Source: Marinobacter sp. F4216 (lineage in GTDB: Bacteria; Pseudomonadota; Gammaproteobacteria; Pseudomonadales; Oleiphilaceae). From it: 64,000 bases of DNA. The DNA is taken from contig NZ_JAIOUO010000002.1 in NCBI RefSeq assembly GCF_019931195.1, positions 372,001-436,000 on the forward strand, read 5' to 3'. The notes under the pieces are model-generated. The model was given only the letters and a program-made list of their open reading frames with translations. It had not been told where the DNA came from and did no database searches. Position numbers and translations under genes: made by a program. Shown here piece by piece: positions 27,427 to 37,467 of the stretch. Every line of letters begins with the position of its first letter. Within the stretch, counting starts at the first letter, position 1.

Positions 27427-29757
27427 TCAGGACACCGCAGGCCCGGTGGGCTTGGGAAGTCGAAGCTCCTGCCAGCGGGTCAGGAGGGCGATTCCGAACC
27501 GCTGGGCATTGTTTAGCTCATCGAGCAGCTTGGGAATGGCCTCGCAGATGCCGTTGATGATTTCCCGGGACAGTTCATCCCGGTGCTTGAACGTCGCGCC
27601 CCGTTCCATCAGCCAGCCGATGTAGGTCGTTCCCCGCAGGAGCAGCAAGGCTGGGAAGATCTCAAGGTGTTCATCGGAAAAGTGCCGCTCTGACCGGTAG
27701 CCAGACACATAAGCGTCCACCAGTTCATCGAAATAGGGTTCCGCCGAGAGTGGAAACAGGGACGTCGCCATTTCGAACATGAACCAGCCATAGCCGCAGT
27801 CATCAAAGTCGATCAGAGCAAGTTCGCCTTCGTGCTGCAGAATGTTCTCGGGCAGCAAGTCTCCGTGAATGAGTCCGTAGCAATCGTCGGTTTGACCCAG
27901 TTGCTGCAGCAGTATCCTCAGCACATTACGGGCCTTGAGTAACAGGCGGCGCTGGGTGCGGGACAGCATCGGGTGATCCCAGAAACGACCCCAGTTGGGG
28001 TTGTCTCCGAGTAATCCCTCAATATCCCACTCGGGTCGCCTGAACCTCTGAGGTGGCTGCCAGCGGCTGCCTTGGTTGTGCAGTCGGCCGGCGAGTGATC
28101 CCAGCGCATGATATCGGGATTTCAGCTCGGCGATCACGCCTGTTGGCACCTCGCCGAGCTGGTTGAAGAGTTCACCGTCCAGCCAGCTGACCATCGAGAA
28201 GCAGTGCCCTTTATGTTCGATCACGGCGTCGCCCTGCGGGGTCGGCACCACCTCCGGGACTTTAAATCCGTCCCGGCGCAGGGCCTGCATCCATGCCAGT
28301 TCAGACTCGATCGCATCCCGGGAATGGTAGCCGGGGCGATGGACCCGAAGCACGTGGGATTGGCCGGCTGCGTCGGTCACCTTGTACACCGCATTCTCAC
28401 GCAGTTTCAGCAGCGACAGTTCAACAGGTTCATTCAGCCAGTGTGCCGCAGCCTGGCGAGCCAGGGATTCTGTTTCGCCCCGCACAGCCGGCGCGAGAGG
28501 CACGTTCTCCATGATCAGATCGCTGACGTGATTAAGGTGCCAGATCAGCGCTTTCTCGAGTCGGACGAGTACCTCTGAGCAGTATGATCTATCGACCAGT
28601 AAACCCGGTTTGAACTGGAGCACCCGCTGATCAAATCCCGCAAGCATGGCCCACACGCCCTGGTCATAAAGTGCTTTGACCATGATCTTGCAGGTGGTAG
28701 CGCTGTCGAACTCCAGCCCGATGATCAGCCCGAGTTGGCGGATACTGCGCAGGGCCGGGAAACGCTGCCTGAGTTCGTCCAGTCCGGCGCGCAGGAAGGC
28801 GGCTTGCTGCTGAACATTGGTCAGTGTGGAGGGTGCCAGGCTAAGCTCCAGCGCCTTCAGGGCAACCATGCAACCCAGATCCGAGCCGCCGAAGGTGGAC
28901 ACGTAGCCCCAGCCATCCTGCTGTGTCCAGCTGGCACAGCGCTCGTTCATCGCCACCGCCGCCATGGGATATAAACCACCGGACAGGCCTTTGCCGGTAA
29001 TCAGCATATCCGGCTCAAGGTCCCAGTGCTGGCAGGCCCAGGGCTTCCCGGACCGTCCAAGACCAGTCTGGACCTCATCCAGAGCCAGAAGGGTTCCGTG
29101 CTGCCGGCACAGGGCTTGAACGGCGGGTAAGAAGTCCGGGGCTGGCAGAGGGAAGCCAAAGGTGGCGGGCAGGGGTTCGATCAGAACGAGGGCCACGTCG
29201 CGCCGTGCGATAACCGACGTCATAGCCTCCAGGTCGTTAAACGGAACCTTGATGAACTCGGCGGGATAATCGCTCAAGAACGCGCGTGCTGTCTCGTCGT
29301 CCCCGGCGGCACCGGAGAGACCGGAGCGACCATGGTAGCCTGCTGCAAAACAGAGAACGTTTCGGCGTCCGGTGCATCGGCGGGCGACTTTGATGGCCAG
29401 GTCGTTCGCTTCGCTTCCCGAGGGGGTAAACACCACGTTTGACAGTGTGTCGGGCATGGTGTCCAGCAGTGCCCTGGCGAGCCTGGTCTTTGGTTCTGAC
29501 GGGAAGTGGTGATTGCCAATGTCGTAGCGGTCGCTGGCATCGCGAAGCGCTTTGACCAGTTCGGGGTGCCGGTGCCCGAGGTTGAAAGTGCCGCCGTTCA
29601 GGTGCAGGTCCATCAATTCGTGACCGTCCATATCCCGGTATCGATAACCCTCCCGCCAGTCTGGCACAAAGTCTATGCCGGCTTCCTGTAACCGTGTTGT
29701 GCGTCCGGGGAAGAGCATCTTCTGGTATTGCTGGAGGACGGCTTGTTTTGTGGCCAT
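27427..29757 (-). CDS. Fusion of class-III aminotransferase/phospho-lyase and APH-type kinase
   Basis: 776 residues in two parts. Residues about 1-410 are a PLP fold-type I class III enzyme (GSEANDLAIKVARR, ALDEVQTGLGRSGK, PLP Lys in ITGKGLSGGLYP). Residues about 430-740 are an APH/choline-kinase domain (HGDLLPENIL catalytic loop, LIDFDDCGYGW metal loop). In animals the separate homologues are a hydroxylysine kinase and a PLP phospho-lyase that acts on the phosphorylated product. The natural fusion suggests sequential phosphorylation then elimination on one amino-alcohol substrate. The order here is lyase then kinase; bacterial fusions I know place the kinase first. The substrate is not identifiable; hydroxylysine or ethanolamine are guesses. 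Confidence 0.88.
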   Translation of the reverse strand: MATKQAVLQQYQKMLFPGRTTRLQEAGIDFVPDWREGYRYRDMDGHELMDLHLNGGTFNLGHRHPELVKALRDASDRYDIGNHHFPSEPKTRLARALLDTMPDTLSNVVFTPSGSEANDLAIKVARRCTGRRNVLCFAAGYHGRSGLSGAAGDDETARAFLSDYPAEFIKVPFNDLEAMTSVIARRDVALVLIEPLPATFGFPLPAPDFLPAVQALCRQHGTLLALDEVQTGLGRSGKPWACQHWDLEPDMLITGKGLSGGLYPMAAVAMNERCASWTQQDGWGYVSTFGGSDLGCMVALKALELSLAPSTLTNVQQQAAFLRAGLDELRQRFPALRSIRQLGLIIGLEFDSATTCKIMVKALYDQGVWAMLAGFDQRVLQFKPGLLVDRSYCSEVLVRLEKALIWHLNHVSDLIMENVPLAPAVRGETESLARQAAAHWLNEPVELSLLKLRENAVYKVTDAAGQSHVLRVHRPGYHSRDAIESELAWMQALRRDGFKVPEVVPTPQGDAVIEHKGHCFSMVSWLDGELFNQLGEVPTGVIAELKSRYHALGSLAGRLHNQGSRWQPPQRFRRPEWDIEGLLGDNPNWGRFWDHPMLSRTQRRLLLKARNVLRILLQQLGQTDDCYGLIHGDLLPENILQHEGELALIDFDDCGYGWFMFEMATSLFPLSAEPYFDELVDAYVSGYRSERHFSDEHLEIFPALLLLRGTTYIGWLMERGATFKHRDELSREIINGICEAIPKLLDELNNAQRFGIALLTRWQELRLPKPTGPAVS

Positions 29758-30085
29758 GGATAGCTACTCCATCCGGAGATCTTGTTGTCGTTGTTATTGA
29801 TAGCCTCGTCACTGATTCTTTTTCACCTTGTCAGTGCGAATCGAGCCGGGCCTTTTACTTTGATGTTAGCTGCCCCGGGTCTTTCCTGAGCGTGTCCATT
29901 TCACTGTTTGGTCATTTTCTTTGCTCTGTCCGTTGCCCGGCATACAGACCTGTGCATGCTCTGTCGGAGACTGGTACTTCACGATTCAGGTGCAGCACAC
30001 GAACGGACTGTTCAGCGAATCGTCTGCCATTGTGAGCAAAGACGTTCGGTCCTGACCTTGACGAGGTTCCTGATGCTCGTTCTGA
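29758..30085. other. Intergenic region upstream of the aminotransferase-kinase fusion
   Basis: 328 bases between the histidine-kinase gene end and the fusion-gene start, both leftward. It must contain the promoter for the fusion/secernin pair. I see no convincing gene, no strong -35/-10 pair and no hairpin with a T tract. Confidence 0.5.
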
Positions 30086-32653
30086 TCAGGGCAGCGGGTC
30101 GAGAATGGGGAGCTTCAAAGTAAACGTGGAGCCCTGGTGGGGGGTTGAGGCGACGGCTATGTGTCCGCGATGTTTGTCCACCACGGTTTGTACAAAGGAA
30201 AGCCCGAGTCCGGTACCTCTTACTCCGGCCATTTCGGTCCGTCGCTGCCGGCGATAGCGGTCAAAGAGGTGGGGCAGTTCCTCAGGATCAATGCCGCTGC
30301 CTTCATCACTGACGGCCAGAATGGCCTGATGCCCGGCCTGATACACCTGTATGTCGACGACTGAGCCAACTGGGCTGTATTGCACGGCATTGGTCAGCAG
30401 GTTGATCACAGCACGTTCCAGCAATTCCGGATTGCCTTTCAGCCAGAGGTCCTCGGTGCCCTGTAACTGCAGATCTATTCCTTTCTCGATGGCCTGCTCG
30501 CTGACGCTGTCCCGGGCGTTCTCGGCAATCGCCAGAAGCTCGCATTCGTAAAAACGAGTCTCGGTCAATTGCTCGGCGCGGGCCAGTTGCACGAATTCCT
30601 CCGCCAGGTTGTAACTGCGTCGAGCGAGCCTGCCGAGCTGATCGAGCTGACCGGACGAGATGTTTGCCGGATCGCGCTTGAGTTGTTCTATGAGTGCCAG
30701 TTGGGAAACCAGCGGAGAGCGCACATCGTGGGAGATGAAATCCACCGCCTCCCGGTGCTGACGCTGTTGCTCACGGAGCTCCGATATGTCCGAAATGTTG
30801 GCGATAATCCCGTACTGTTCACCGCCGGGCAGAGAAAATGGCGCAATGTGAATCAGAAAGTCCTTGTCCCGGATTTGCAGGTCCGTGGTACGGCTTTGTT
30901 GAAGTGTCAGCGTTTCGGAAATGATTTCGCTCCAGCGCGGGGCCTCTCTGGGATCGTGCCCCTCCAGTAGCCGGGAAAGCGGCAGCCCGTTCAGGCTGGG
31001 CATGGGTTCGCCGAACCACTGCTCGATGTGTTGGTTGGCGAAACGAATCACTCCGAGCTCGTCGGTAACAATGATGCCATCGGGCATGTGCTCGAAGCTG
31101 CGTCGGATAAATTGCTGCATCTGGCTCAGCCGTTCCGTGGCGGTCCGCAATCTCTGGATTCGGGCAGAGACGTTCTCCTTGGGGCTGCGGGAATGGAGGA
31201 AAGAGTCCGGGTTGTCCAGGCGGAGCCGATTGAGATAGTGCTGAATGGCCTGCCCATGGAGGTCGTTGGGCAGCTGAAACCCCAGTACAAACGCGTGTTC
31301 ACCACGCTGGAGCTTTAGCCAGCTGTCGTTGAGCCTGTGGTCCCATTGGCCGGGCTTCAGATCTGAAGGAACGTCCTGTGGGCTCAGAAACCGGGAACTC
31401 AGGCAGTAAGGGCCATCACACAGAATCCATCCTTCAGGCTCAAACAGTTCGCGCACGTGTTCCAGGAGCAGGCGCGGATGACGGGAACCATGACTCGGTA
31501 CGGTAACGTATGGATTCTGGGCCAGGTGATCCAGTTGTCTGTTCAGAAAGCGGTTGGTCTGGGAAAGTCTGAGGCCGCTGGAAATCGGCAGGGCCAGCAG
31601 AGCAAGCAAAGCGGCGTCGATGATAGGTATCCAAATCCGGAAGACAATCAGTGCTGCGACAAACACCAGTAACAGGCTTGCGGTACTGAGCAAGCAGGTA
31701 AACAGAGTGTGCGAAGGGCGCATTCTGGGAAGACTCAGCGCCAGACAGGCAACCATTAGTAGGGTGATGGTCGTTGATACCCACCGGGGTGCCGGTTCAA
31801 TGAGTTGGTCCTGGGTGAGCGCCGAAAAGGTGTTGGCATGGAATTCGACTCCGGGCATGGGGTGGCTCAGGCCGGAAAAAGGCGTAGGAAGGATATCGCC
31901 AAAGCCGGCGGCGGTTGCGCCAATAAAGACGGTCTTATCCCGAAAAGCTCTTTCAGGGGTGCTCTGCCGCAGTACATGATCGTACGAGTAGGTGGGTATG
32001 GTTCCGGCCCCTCCGGCCAGAGGCACTGCCCGGAATTCGTCACGTAGGTTGACATAGGCAGGGGTCTGGCTGTGGTCGGGTCGACTGGCAGCCTCAGCAA
32101 GTGGGGCGAGGCTCAGGCTTGGCCAGAGCTGGCGGCCCAATCCGTTGTACAGATAAAGCCCGCGGGCTACACCATCGCTATCCAGTTCCACATGGGCGTG
32201 CCCGAGGTCCGAGGCATTTTTCATAAGCCGGGTGACCGGCAGTTGCTCATTCAACAGCTGATTGGTGGCAGAAGGCGCCAGATACACTGGCAGAACGACG
32301 TCGCCGTGGTCGGACATGGCATTCGCCAGTGCGGTGTCATGGGGGGAAGGCTCGGAAAACAGGATATCGAAAACGATGGTTTTTGCGCCGGCTTCTTTAA
32401 GCTTACGGATCAGTTCGGCATGGGTGTCGCGCGGCCAGGGCCATCGGCCAAGTCGATCAAGGCTTTGCTCATCAATGGCGACAATGGCGACGTCGGCAGC
32501 CGGCTTGCTGGGAAAGGTGGTGATGGTACGGTCGTACAGCCAGTAATCCAGATGTTTGGGCAGGCTGGTAAGCTGCAATAGCACCGCGGACACCAGCAGA
32601 ATAAGGGCCAGTGTCCATGGTGTTGTTTTTATTGGCAGCCAGTCCCGGTTCAT
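30086..32653 (-). CDS. CHASE2-PAS sensor histidine kinase
   Basis: 855 residues. An N-terminal membrane helix (about 14-31) is followed by a periplasmic CHASE2 domain (DRTITTFPSKPAADVAIVAIDEQSLDRLGRWPWPR-type start, given here in outline). Three close membrane helices lie around 300-360. A PAS domain follows (GIIVTDELGVIRFANQHIEQ). HisKA has FISHDVRSPL with His about 642, and the ATPase has NLLTNAVQYSP, DEGSGIDPEELPHLFDRYRR and GTGLGLSFV. It is third in a leftward unit after the regulator and the LysM-FecR protein, which I take as its partners. The signal is unknown. Confidence 0.92.
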   Translation of the reverse strand: MNRDWLPIKTTPWTLALILLVSAVLLQLTSLPKHLDYWLYDRTITTFPSKPAADVAIVAIDEQSLDRLGRWPWPRDTHAELIRKLKEAGAKTIVFDILFSEPSPHDTALANAMSDHGDVVLPVYLAPSATNQLLNEQLPVTRLMKNASDLGHAHVELDSDGVARGLYLYNGLGRQLWPSLSLAPLAEAASRPDHSQTPAYVNLRDEFRAVPLAGGAGTIPTYSYDHVLRQSTPERAFRDKTVFIGATAAGFGDILPTPFSGLSHPMPGVEFHANTFSALTQDQLIEPAPRWVSTTITLLMVACLALSLPRMRPSHTLFTCLLSTASLLLVFVAALIVFRIWIPIIDAALLALLALPISSGLRLSQTNRFLNRQLDHLAQNPYVTVPSHGSRHPRLLLEHVRELFEPEGWILCDGPYCLSSRFLSPQDVPSDLKPGQWDHRLNDSWLKLQRGEHAFVLGFQLPNDLHGQAIQHYLNRLRLDNPDSFLHSRSPKENVSARIQRLRTATERLSQMQQFIRRSFEHMPDGIIVTDELGVIRFANQHIEQWFGEPMPSLNGLPLSRLLEGHDPREAPRWSEIISETLTLQQSRTTDLQIRDKDFLIHIAPFSLPGGEQYGIIANISDISELREQQRQHREAVDFISHDVRSPLVSQLALIEQLKRDPANISSGQLDQLGRLARRSYNLAEEFVQLARAEQLTETRFYECELLAIAENARDSVSEQAIEKGIDLQLQGTEDLWLKGNPELLERAVINLLTNAVQYSPVGSVVDIQVYQAGHQAILAVSDEGSGIDPEELPHLFDRYRRQRRTEMAGVRGTGLGLSFVQTVVDKHRGHIAVASTPHQGSTFTLKLPILDPLP

Positions 32654-32683
32654 GCGCTGTGCGGTTGTATCCTTTGAGTGGGG

Positions 32684-34318
32684 TTATTCCAGGTACAGCT
32701 CCCTGCCTGGTCCCCAGCGGCTAGAGAAGGGGCCCTCAGAGAGAGCTTTTAGCCGCACAAAGTACCGTCTACCGGGAATGAGACGCAAGGCTGCAGAGGT
32801 ATCTGCCAGTGTGGTCTCTTTAATAACGTTGTCGAAGTCCGGCTCTTCGGAAAGCTGCAACAGGTACTCCTTGGCGGTTGCGACCTGTTCCCAGAACACC
32901 CGAACCTGGCTGTCCAGATAGTTGACGCTGATGACCCGCGCCGGCGGCAGGCTGCCCTTGACGGTCAGGCTTCTGGGCTTGCTGACGGCAACGGAGTTGC
33001 CGCCGGCTTCGGTAACGACTCGCCAGTAGTATTGGCCCGGATTGAGCGGTCGCGACGGCAGTGCCGAGGTTTCCGGTGCCCATTCGCTGGTGGCGATGAG
33101 GTGGTTGAAGCTTTGGTCTGCGGCAATTTCTATCCGGGCAACCTCGTTATGACCGTTCAGCGACCACTCGAATTCTGGCATGTCATCGTTCGCGGCAGCC
33201 CCATCGTTCGGAGTCACCAGATTCGCTTCCTGAGCCTGAAGGTCAACTTCAAACGGGGTGACGGCGGGCATGCCGGCGACACCATCGTGTCCGACGGAGG
33301 CCAGGTGGATCTCGTACTGGCCATTATCCAGCATACTGAGCTCGTGATGATTTCCCCGAATCTCTCGGCTTTCCACCCAGCGGCCATCATCGGCTGCGAA
33401 GATATCCAGCCGGTATGCGGGTGCCTGGCTGTTGCTCCACTCCAGAGTGGCGGGCAACCGGGTCAGTCTGGAGGGCAGTGGGCGAGTTTCAGGGGCCGGG
33501 GGCAGGCGACGAATACTCATGCCCGATGTGGTGCTGGCGGAGACTGTCGCCCCGTAGCCTGCGGGAATACGCTGTGTTTTGCCCGGCTGGCCAAAATCTA
33601 CCGCGCCGTGGGATACCTGCAGGCTGGTTTTCTGGCCTGAGGTCTGGATAGCGAAGACCGTGCCTCGTACTGCCGCGACGGCGGAGGGTGTTTCGATTTC
33701 AAAACGAGCCCCGCCATCCAGGACGGGCTTAACCCGGGTATGGATTTCCCCGTGGTCCAGTCGCAGCCGCGTGTCCGCCATGCCGGATTTGCCGAACTGG
33801 GTCAGGCGGTTGAACGTCAGACGTGAATCCGGCGAGATGCGGATTTCAGAACCGTCTGCCAATCGAACCGTTGCACTGCCAGAGCCGGACAATATTTCAT
33901 CGCCAACCCGGATGAGGGTGTCTCGGGTTAAAGTCTGTTTGCGCCCGTCTGAACCCGAGATGATCTGAACCACGCCTGACACGCTGGCGATCCGGGCGGG
34001 TTCTGGCTGCCACTTTAGCCAGGACAGAGGAATGCGTACCCGGTCTCCCTCCGCCAGGACCATACCCTCAGAGAGCTTGTTGTACTCCCTCAGTCGGGCC
34101 ACGCTGATGTTCGGAGTCAGAAGTTCGCTGGCAACCTGTGACAGCGAGTCGCCTGAGCGAAGGGTGTACATCCAGTCGGAGGATGTCGCGGGCTGGCTTG
34201 TTCCCTGTTGTTCGGAACCTTGTGTGACCGACAATTCCGCCTGTGTCCCCAGGGCTGTCATCAACAGTAGCGGGGCGCCGAGGGTAAGCAGAAACTGAGT
34301 CACGCCGTTGTTAGCCAT
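32684..34318 (-). CDS. LysM-FecR domain envelope protein
   Basis: 544 residues. A signal peptide (TQFLLTLGAPLLLMTALGTQA) is followed by a LysM domain (about 50-95: YTLRSGDSLSQVASELL), which usually binds peptidoglycan. A FecR domain comes next (about 110-240: GVVQIISGSDGRKQTL, FEIETPSAVAAVRGTVFAI), then two or three fibronectin-III-like repeats with W and Y cores. No FecR-type membrane anchor or anti-sigma region is present. Its start overlaps the regulator stop by 8 bases and the kinase starts 30 bases after it, so the three genes are coexpressed. It is probably a periplasmic sensor or ligand for the CHASE2 domain (inference). Confidence 0.88.
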   Translation of the reverse strand: MANNGVTQFLLTLGAPLLLMTALGTQAELSVTQGSEQQGTSQPATSSDWMYTLRSGDSLSQVASELLTPNISVARLREYNKLSEGMVLAEGDRVRIPLSWLKWQPEPARIASVSGVVQIISGSDGRKQTLTRDTLIRVGDEILSGSGSATVRLADGSEIRISPDSRLTFNRLTQFGKSGMADTRLRLDHGEIHTRVKPVLDGGARFEIETPSAVAAVRGTVFAIQTSGQKTSLQVSHGAVDFGQPGKTQRIPAGYGATVSASTTSGMSIRRLPPAPETRPLPSRLTRLPATLEWSNSQAPAYRLDIFAADDGRWVESREIRGNHHELSMLDNGQYEIHLASVGHDGVAGMPAVTPFEVDLQAQEANLVTPNDGAAANDDMPEFEWSLNGHNEVARIEIAADQSFNHLIATSEWAPETSALPSRPLNPGQYYWRVVTEAGGNSVAVSKPRSLTVKGSLPPARVISVNYLDSQVRVFWEQVATAKEYLLQLSEEPDFDNVIKETTLADTSAALRLIPGRRYFVRLKALSEGPFSSRWGPGRELYLE

Positions 34319-35051
34319 TGGCGGCCTGACTCGGGTTGAGGGGTTCTTCTATGACCTCCGCGTCTGCCGGATTGATCGCTTCGAGCCGGTAGCCGCGCTG
34401 GTAGATGGTTTTGATTCGGAATCCGTTTTCCGGATTGAGTCCCAGTCGCCGGCGCAGACGGCTCATGTGTGTGTCCACCGTGCGGGTATTGATGTCTCGG
34501 GTCAATCCCCATACACGCTCAAGGAGCATTTCCCGGGTCAGCAGGCGGCCCTGATTCTGGAACAGGAAAAGGGTCAGGTCGAAGTCTTTGTCGGTCAGGG
34601 TCAGTTCTTCACCGTGCAGAGCAATGGTGCGCTGCTGGGTGTTCACTTCAAACGGGCCGTAATAGAGCACTTCTTTGTCGGCATCCGGGTTGCTTCGCCG
34701 AGCCAGCGCGTTAATCCGCGCAACCAGTTCCGCGGCTCGGGCGGGCTTGGCCAGAAAATCGTCGGCCCCGGCGTCCAGGGCCCGGACGATGTCCTGCTCG
34801 CTGTCCCGCTGGGTCAGGAAGACCACCGGAATGGACCAGTTCAATTGGCCACGAACGTTTTCCAGTACGTCGATACCGGTCATGTCCGGTATCTGCCAGT
34901 CCAGAATCAGCAGGTCGTAGCTGCGGTGAAGTACGGCGCTCAAAAACGCCTGACCGGTGGGGAAACTATCGCAATGATGCCCGCGCTCACCAAGAACCAT
35001 TTGAACGCGCTGCGCTTGTTCGTGTTCATCTTCGAGCAGTGCGATACGCAT
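34311..35051 (-). CDS. OmpR/PhoB-family response regulator
   Basis: The receiver domain starts MRIALLEDEHEQAQRVQ, the phospho-acceptor Asp lies in YDLLILDWQIPDMTG, and the Lys switch is in DFLAKPARAAEL. The C-terminal winged helix has the signatures LTDKDFDLTLFLFQNQGRLLTREMLL and VDTHMSRLRRRLGL. The product has 246 residues. The ATG at 35051 is chosen over an upstream frame extension because GGAG lies 7 bases before it and the fold begins there. It is first in the regulator / LysM-FecR / CHASE2-kinase unit. Confidence 0.94.
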   Translation of the reverse strand: MRIALLEDEHEQAQRVQMVLGERGHHCDSFPTGQAFLSAVLHRSYDLLILDWQIPDMTGIDVLENVRGQLNWSIPVVFLTQRDSEQDIVRALDAGADDFLAKPARAAELVARINALARRSNPDADKEVLYYGPFEVNTQQRTIALHGEELTLTDKDFDLTLFLFQNQGRLLTREMLLERVWGLTRDINTRTVDTHMSRLRRRLGLNPENGFRIKTIYQRGYRLEAINPADAEVIEEPLNPSQAANG

Positions 35052-35166
35052 GTAGCGGCTCCGTGGTGTGGTGGCGGGTACGATCATTCCGAAAACCTAA
35101 GTAATAAGCGAACTACTGACTAATATCACTCGATTCTCGCAAAATGTTATAAGCCATTCCGTTTCG

Positions 35167-37341
35167 TTATGTTGAATTGCGTAAACGTGTCGCGGGCTTG
35201 CCCTCAAGGTCATCAACCGTGTGACGGCAGCCTGGGAAGCTGCTGCATCCCCAGAACCAGCCTTTCTTGCCTTTGCGCCGCACCAGCGGCGCGAAACAGT
35301 GGGGGCATGGGATGGGCTTCTGGCCGGTGCCATCCTGGGGTATGCCGTCTTCCAGGGGACGGGTTCCCTTGCATTCGGGGTAGCGGGTGCAGGCATAGAA
35401 ACGCCCGAATTTGCCGTCCCGCTCGGTCATCGGAGCGCGGCATTTGGGGCAATGAACTTGTTGGGGGACCGTCGTTTCGTCGATCGGTTCTCTGGAAGCC
35501 GGGCTCAGGCGTTGAATGAAACCGCGGATTTCGTCTTTCAGCGTGTTCAGAAACGCTCTTGGGTCCGCTTCGCCCTCACGAATACTTTCCAGCGTCGATT
35601 CCCACACCGCTGTCCGATCGGGGGTGCTCACCGATTCGGGTAGTGCGTCGATCAGGGCCTTGCCCTTTTCGGTAGCCCGAATGAAGCGACTTTCCCGGAA
35701 CAGGTAATTGCGCTTGAAAAGCGTGTCGATTATGGATGCCCGCGTGGCTTCCGTGCCCAGACCATCGGTTTCCCGCAGGGTTTTGCGAAGCTCGGTATCG
35801 CTGACAAAGCGGGCAATGTTGGTCATTGCGGACAGCAGCGTGGCGTCAGTGAAGTGCTTGGGCGGCTGGGTTTTGCGCTCCGTGATGGTGCTGTCGCTGC
35901 AAAGCACCCGTTCGCCTTTCTCCAGGCGAGGAAGTGGTGTCCTGGATGTTTCGGACCGACTGTCGCGAAGCTTTGGTTCAAGGGACTTCCACCCCGGCGT
36001 CAGCACGGCCGTTTCGGTGGCCCGGAATTGGTGATCACCAACTTTTGCTGTCAGCTTGCCTTCTCGATGAATGGCGTCCGCTGCAAATTGCATCAGGTAA
36101 TAACGGCTGACCAACCCGTATAGCTTTTCCTCTGCTGAGGAGAGTTTGCCGCTGGAGGACGGGCGTGTGGTCGGAATGATGGCGTGGTGGGCATCGACTT
36201 TTTTATCGTTCCAGGCGCTGCTCTGGCGGCTCAGATCGGATTGATCACAGGCGTCGGCCAGATCTGGCGCGACCCGGGAGATGGCCCGTACCACCCGGTC
36301 GCGCTGTTCGTAGTGTCCCTCAGGCAGGTACCGGCAGTCCGATCTCGGATAGGTAATAAGCTGATGGCGCTCGTAGAGTGATTGCGCCGTATCCAGAACC
36401 TCTTTGGCGCCCATCCGGAATAGTCGCCCGGCCTCGATTTGCAGGGCCGACAGCGAGAGTGGCAGCGGCGGCGGCTCTGGGCGGTCCCGGAATCGGGCTT
36501 CTGTAATGGTGCCGGGGCGCCCATGAACGCTCTGGACAACCTGTTCCGCGACGGTTCGGTCAAGCAGACGATGGTCGTCATCCAGCGACTGCTGGAAAGC
36601 ATCGTCCGGAACCCAGTTGGCTTTGAAGGGGCTCTGATCAGCGTCCTCTTCCTGGGCGGAGAAGGTCGCCTCAATCCGAAAATAGGGCTTGGGCTCGAAG
36701 TGTTCAATGGTGTTGTCCCGCTCAACCACAAGCCCAAGTACCGGCGTCTGCACTCGCCCAACGGAGTAGACTTCCTGTTCACCCTGTTGCCGGTAGCTCA
36801 GGGTGTAAAAGCGGGTCAGGTTGATGCCATACAGCCAGTCGGCTCTCTGGCGGGCCAGTGCTGAGTGGGAAAGTCGCCTGAACTCCCGGTTGTCTCGCGG
36901 GGCCTGGATGGCCCTGGCGACAGCGGCGGGCGTGAGGTCATTAATGAGCACGCGTTGAACGGGGACATCGACGCCGAAATAGCGCAGCACTTCGTCAACC
37001 AGTAACTGGCCCTCTCGGTCCGGATCGCCCGCGTGTACAACGCTATCGGCTTTGCGCAGCAGGGACTCGAGGACCGACAGCTGCTGTCTTACACCTTCTT
37101 TGGGGGAAACTTCCCACTGTTCCGGAAACAGGGGCAGATCTTCCTGGCGCCATTTTTTCCAGATCGGGTTGTAGCTCGCCGGCTCTGCTGGCTCGAGCAA
37201 ATGCCCGATGCACCAGCTTACAACGGTGGCATCATCCCCCTGGCCGCAACGAATCCAGCCCTGCCCCTTGTGATAAGGACCGGGAAGTGCGGCGGCGATG
37301 GCGCGTCCAAGGCTGGGTTTTTCGGCGATGTAAAGCTGCAT
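35167..37341 (-). CDS. topB: DNA topoisomerase III
   Basis: A type IA topoisomerase that decatenates DNA. The toprim domain starts MQLYIAEKPSLGRAIAAAL, with DPDREGQLLVDEVL for the metal site. The active-site Tyr region is LITYPRSDCRYLPE, and GLGTEATRASIIDTL is the helix of domain III. The C-terminus carries two zinc ribbons (CPKCRAPM...CTRYPEC and CPHCFAPL...CSSFPGC), which makes 724 residues compared with about 650 in E. coli. It stands alone. Confidence 0.95.
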   Translation of the reverse strand: MQLYIAEKPSLGRAIAAALPGPYHKGQGWIRCGQGDDATVVSWCIGHLLEPAEPASYNPIWKKWRQEDLPLFPEQWEVSPKEGVRQQLSVLESLLRKADSVVHAGDPDREGQLLVDEVLRYFGVDVPVQRVLINDLTPAAVARAIQAPRDNREFRRLSHSALARQRADWLYGINLTRFYTLSYRQQGEQEVYSVGRVQTPVLGLVVERDNTIEHFEPKPYFRIEATFSAQEEDADQSPFKANWVPDDAFQQSLDDDHRLLDRTVAEQVVQSVHGRPGTITEARFRDRPEPPPLPLSLSALQIEAGRLFRMGAKEVLDTAQSLYERHQLITYPRSDCRYLPEGHYEQRDRVVRAISRVAPDLADACDQSDLSRQSSAWNDKKVDAHHAIIPTTRPSSSGKLSSAEEKLYGLVSRYYLMQFAADAIHREGKLTAKVGDHQFRATETAVLTPGWKSLEPKLRDSRSETSRTPLPRLEKGERVLCSDSTITERKTQPPKHFTDATLLSAMTNIARFVSDTELRKTLRETDGLGTEATRASIIDTLFKRNYLFRESRFIRATEKGKALIDALPESVSTPDRTAVWESTLESIREGEADPRAFLNTLKDEIRGFIQRLSPASREPIDETTVPQQVHCPKCRAPMTERDGKFGRFYACTRYPECKGTRPLEDGIPQDGTGQKPIPCPHCFAPLVRRKGKKGWFWGCSSFPGCRHTVDDLEGKPATRLRNST

Positions 37342-37467
37342 GGTATGAACTGCCAGTGAGTCGGCTTGGGAATGTGGCGTGTTGATTGTTGAGTGTCAAG
37401 GCTCCGGAGCCCGCCGGTTGTGTAGTAGACTGTGTGGAGAATACACCAGTGGGAGAGCCCCCGAACC

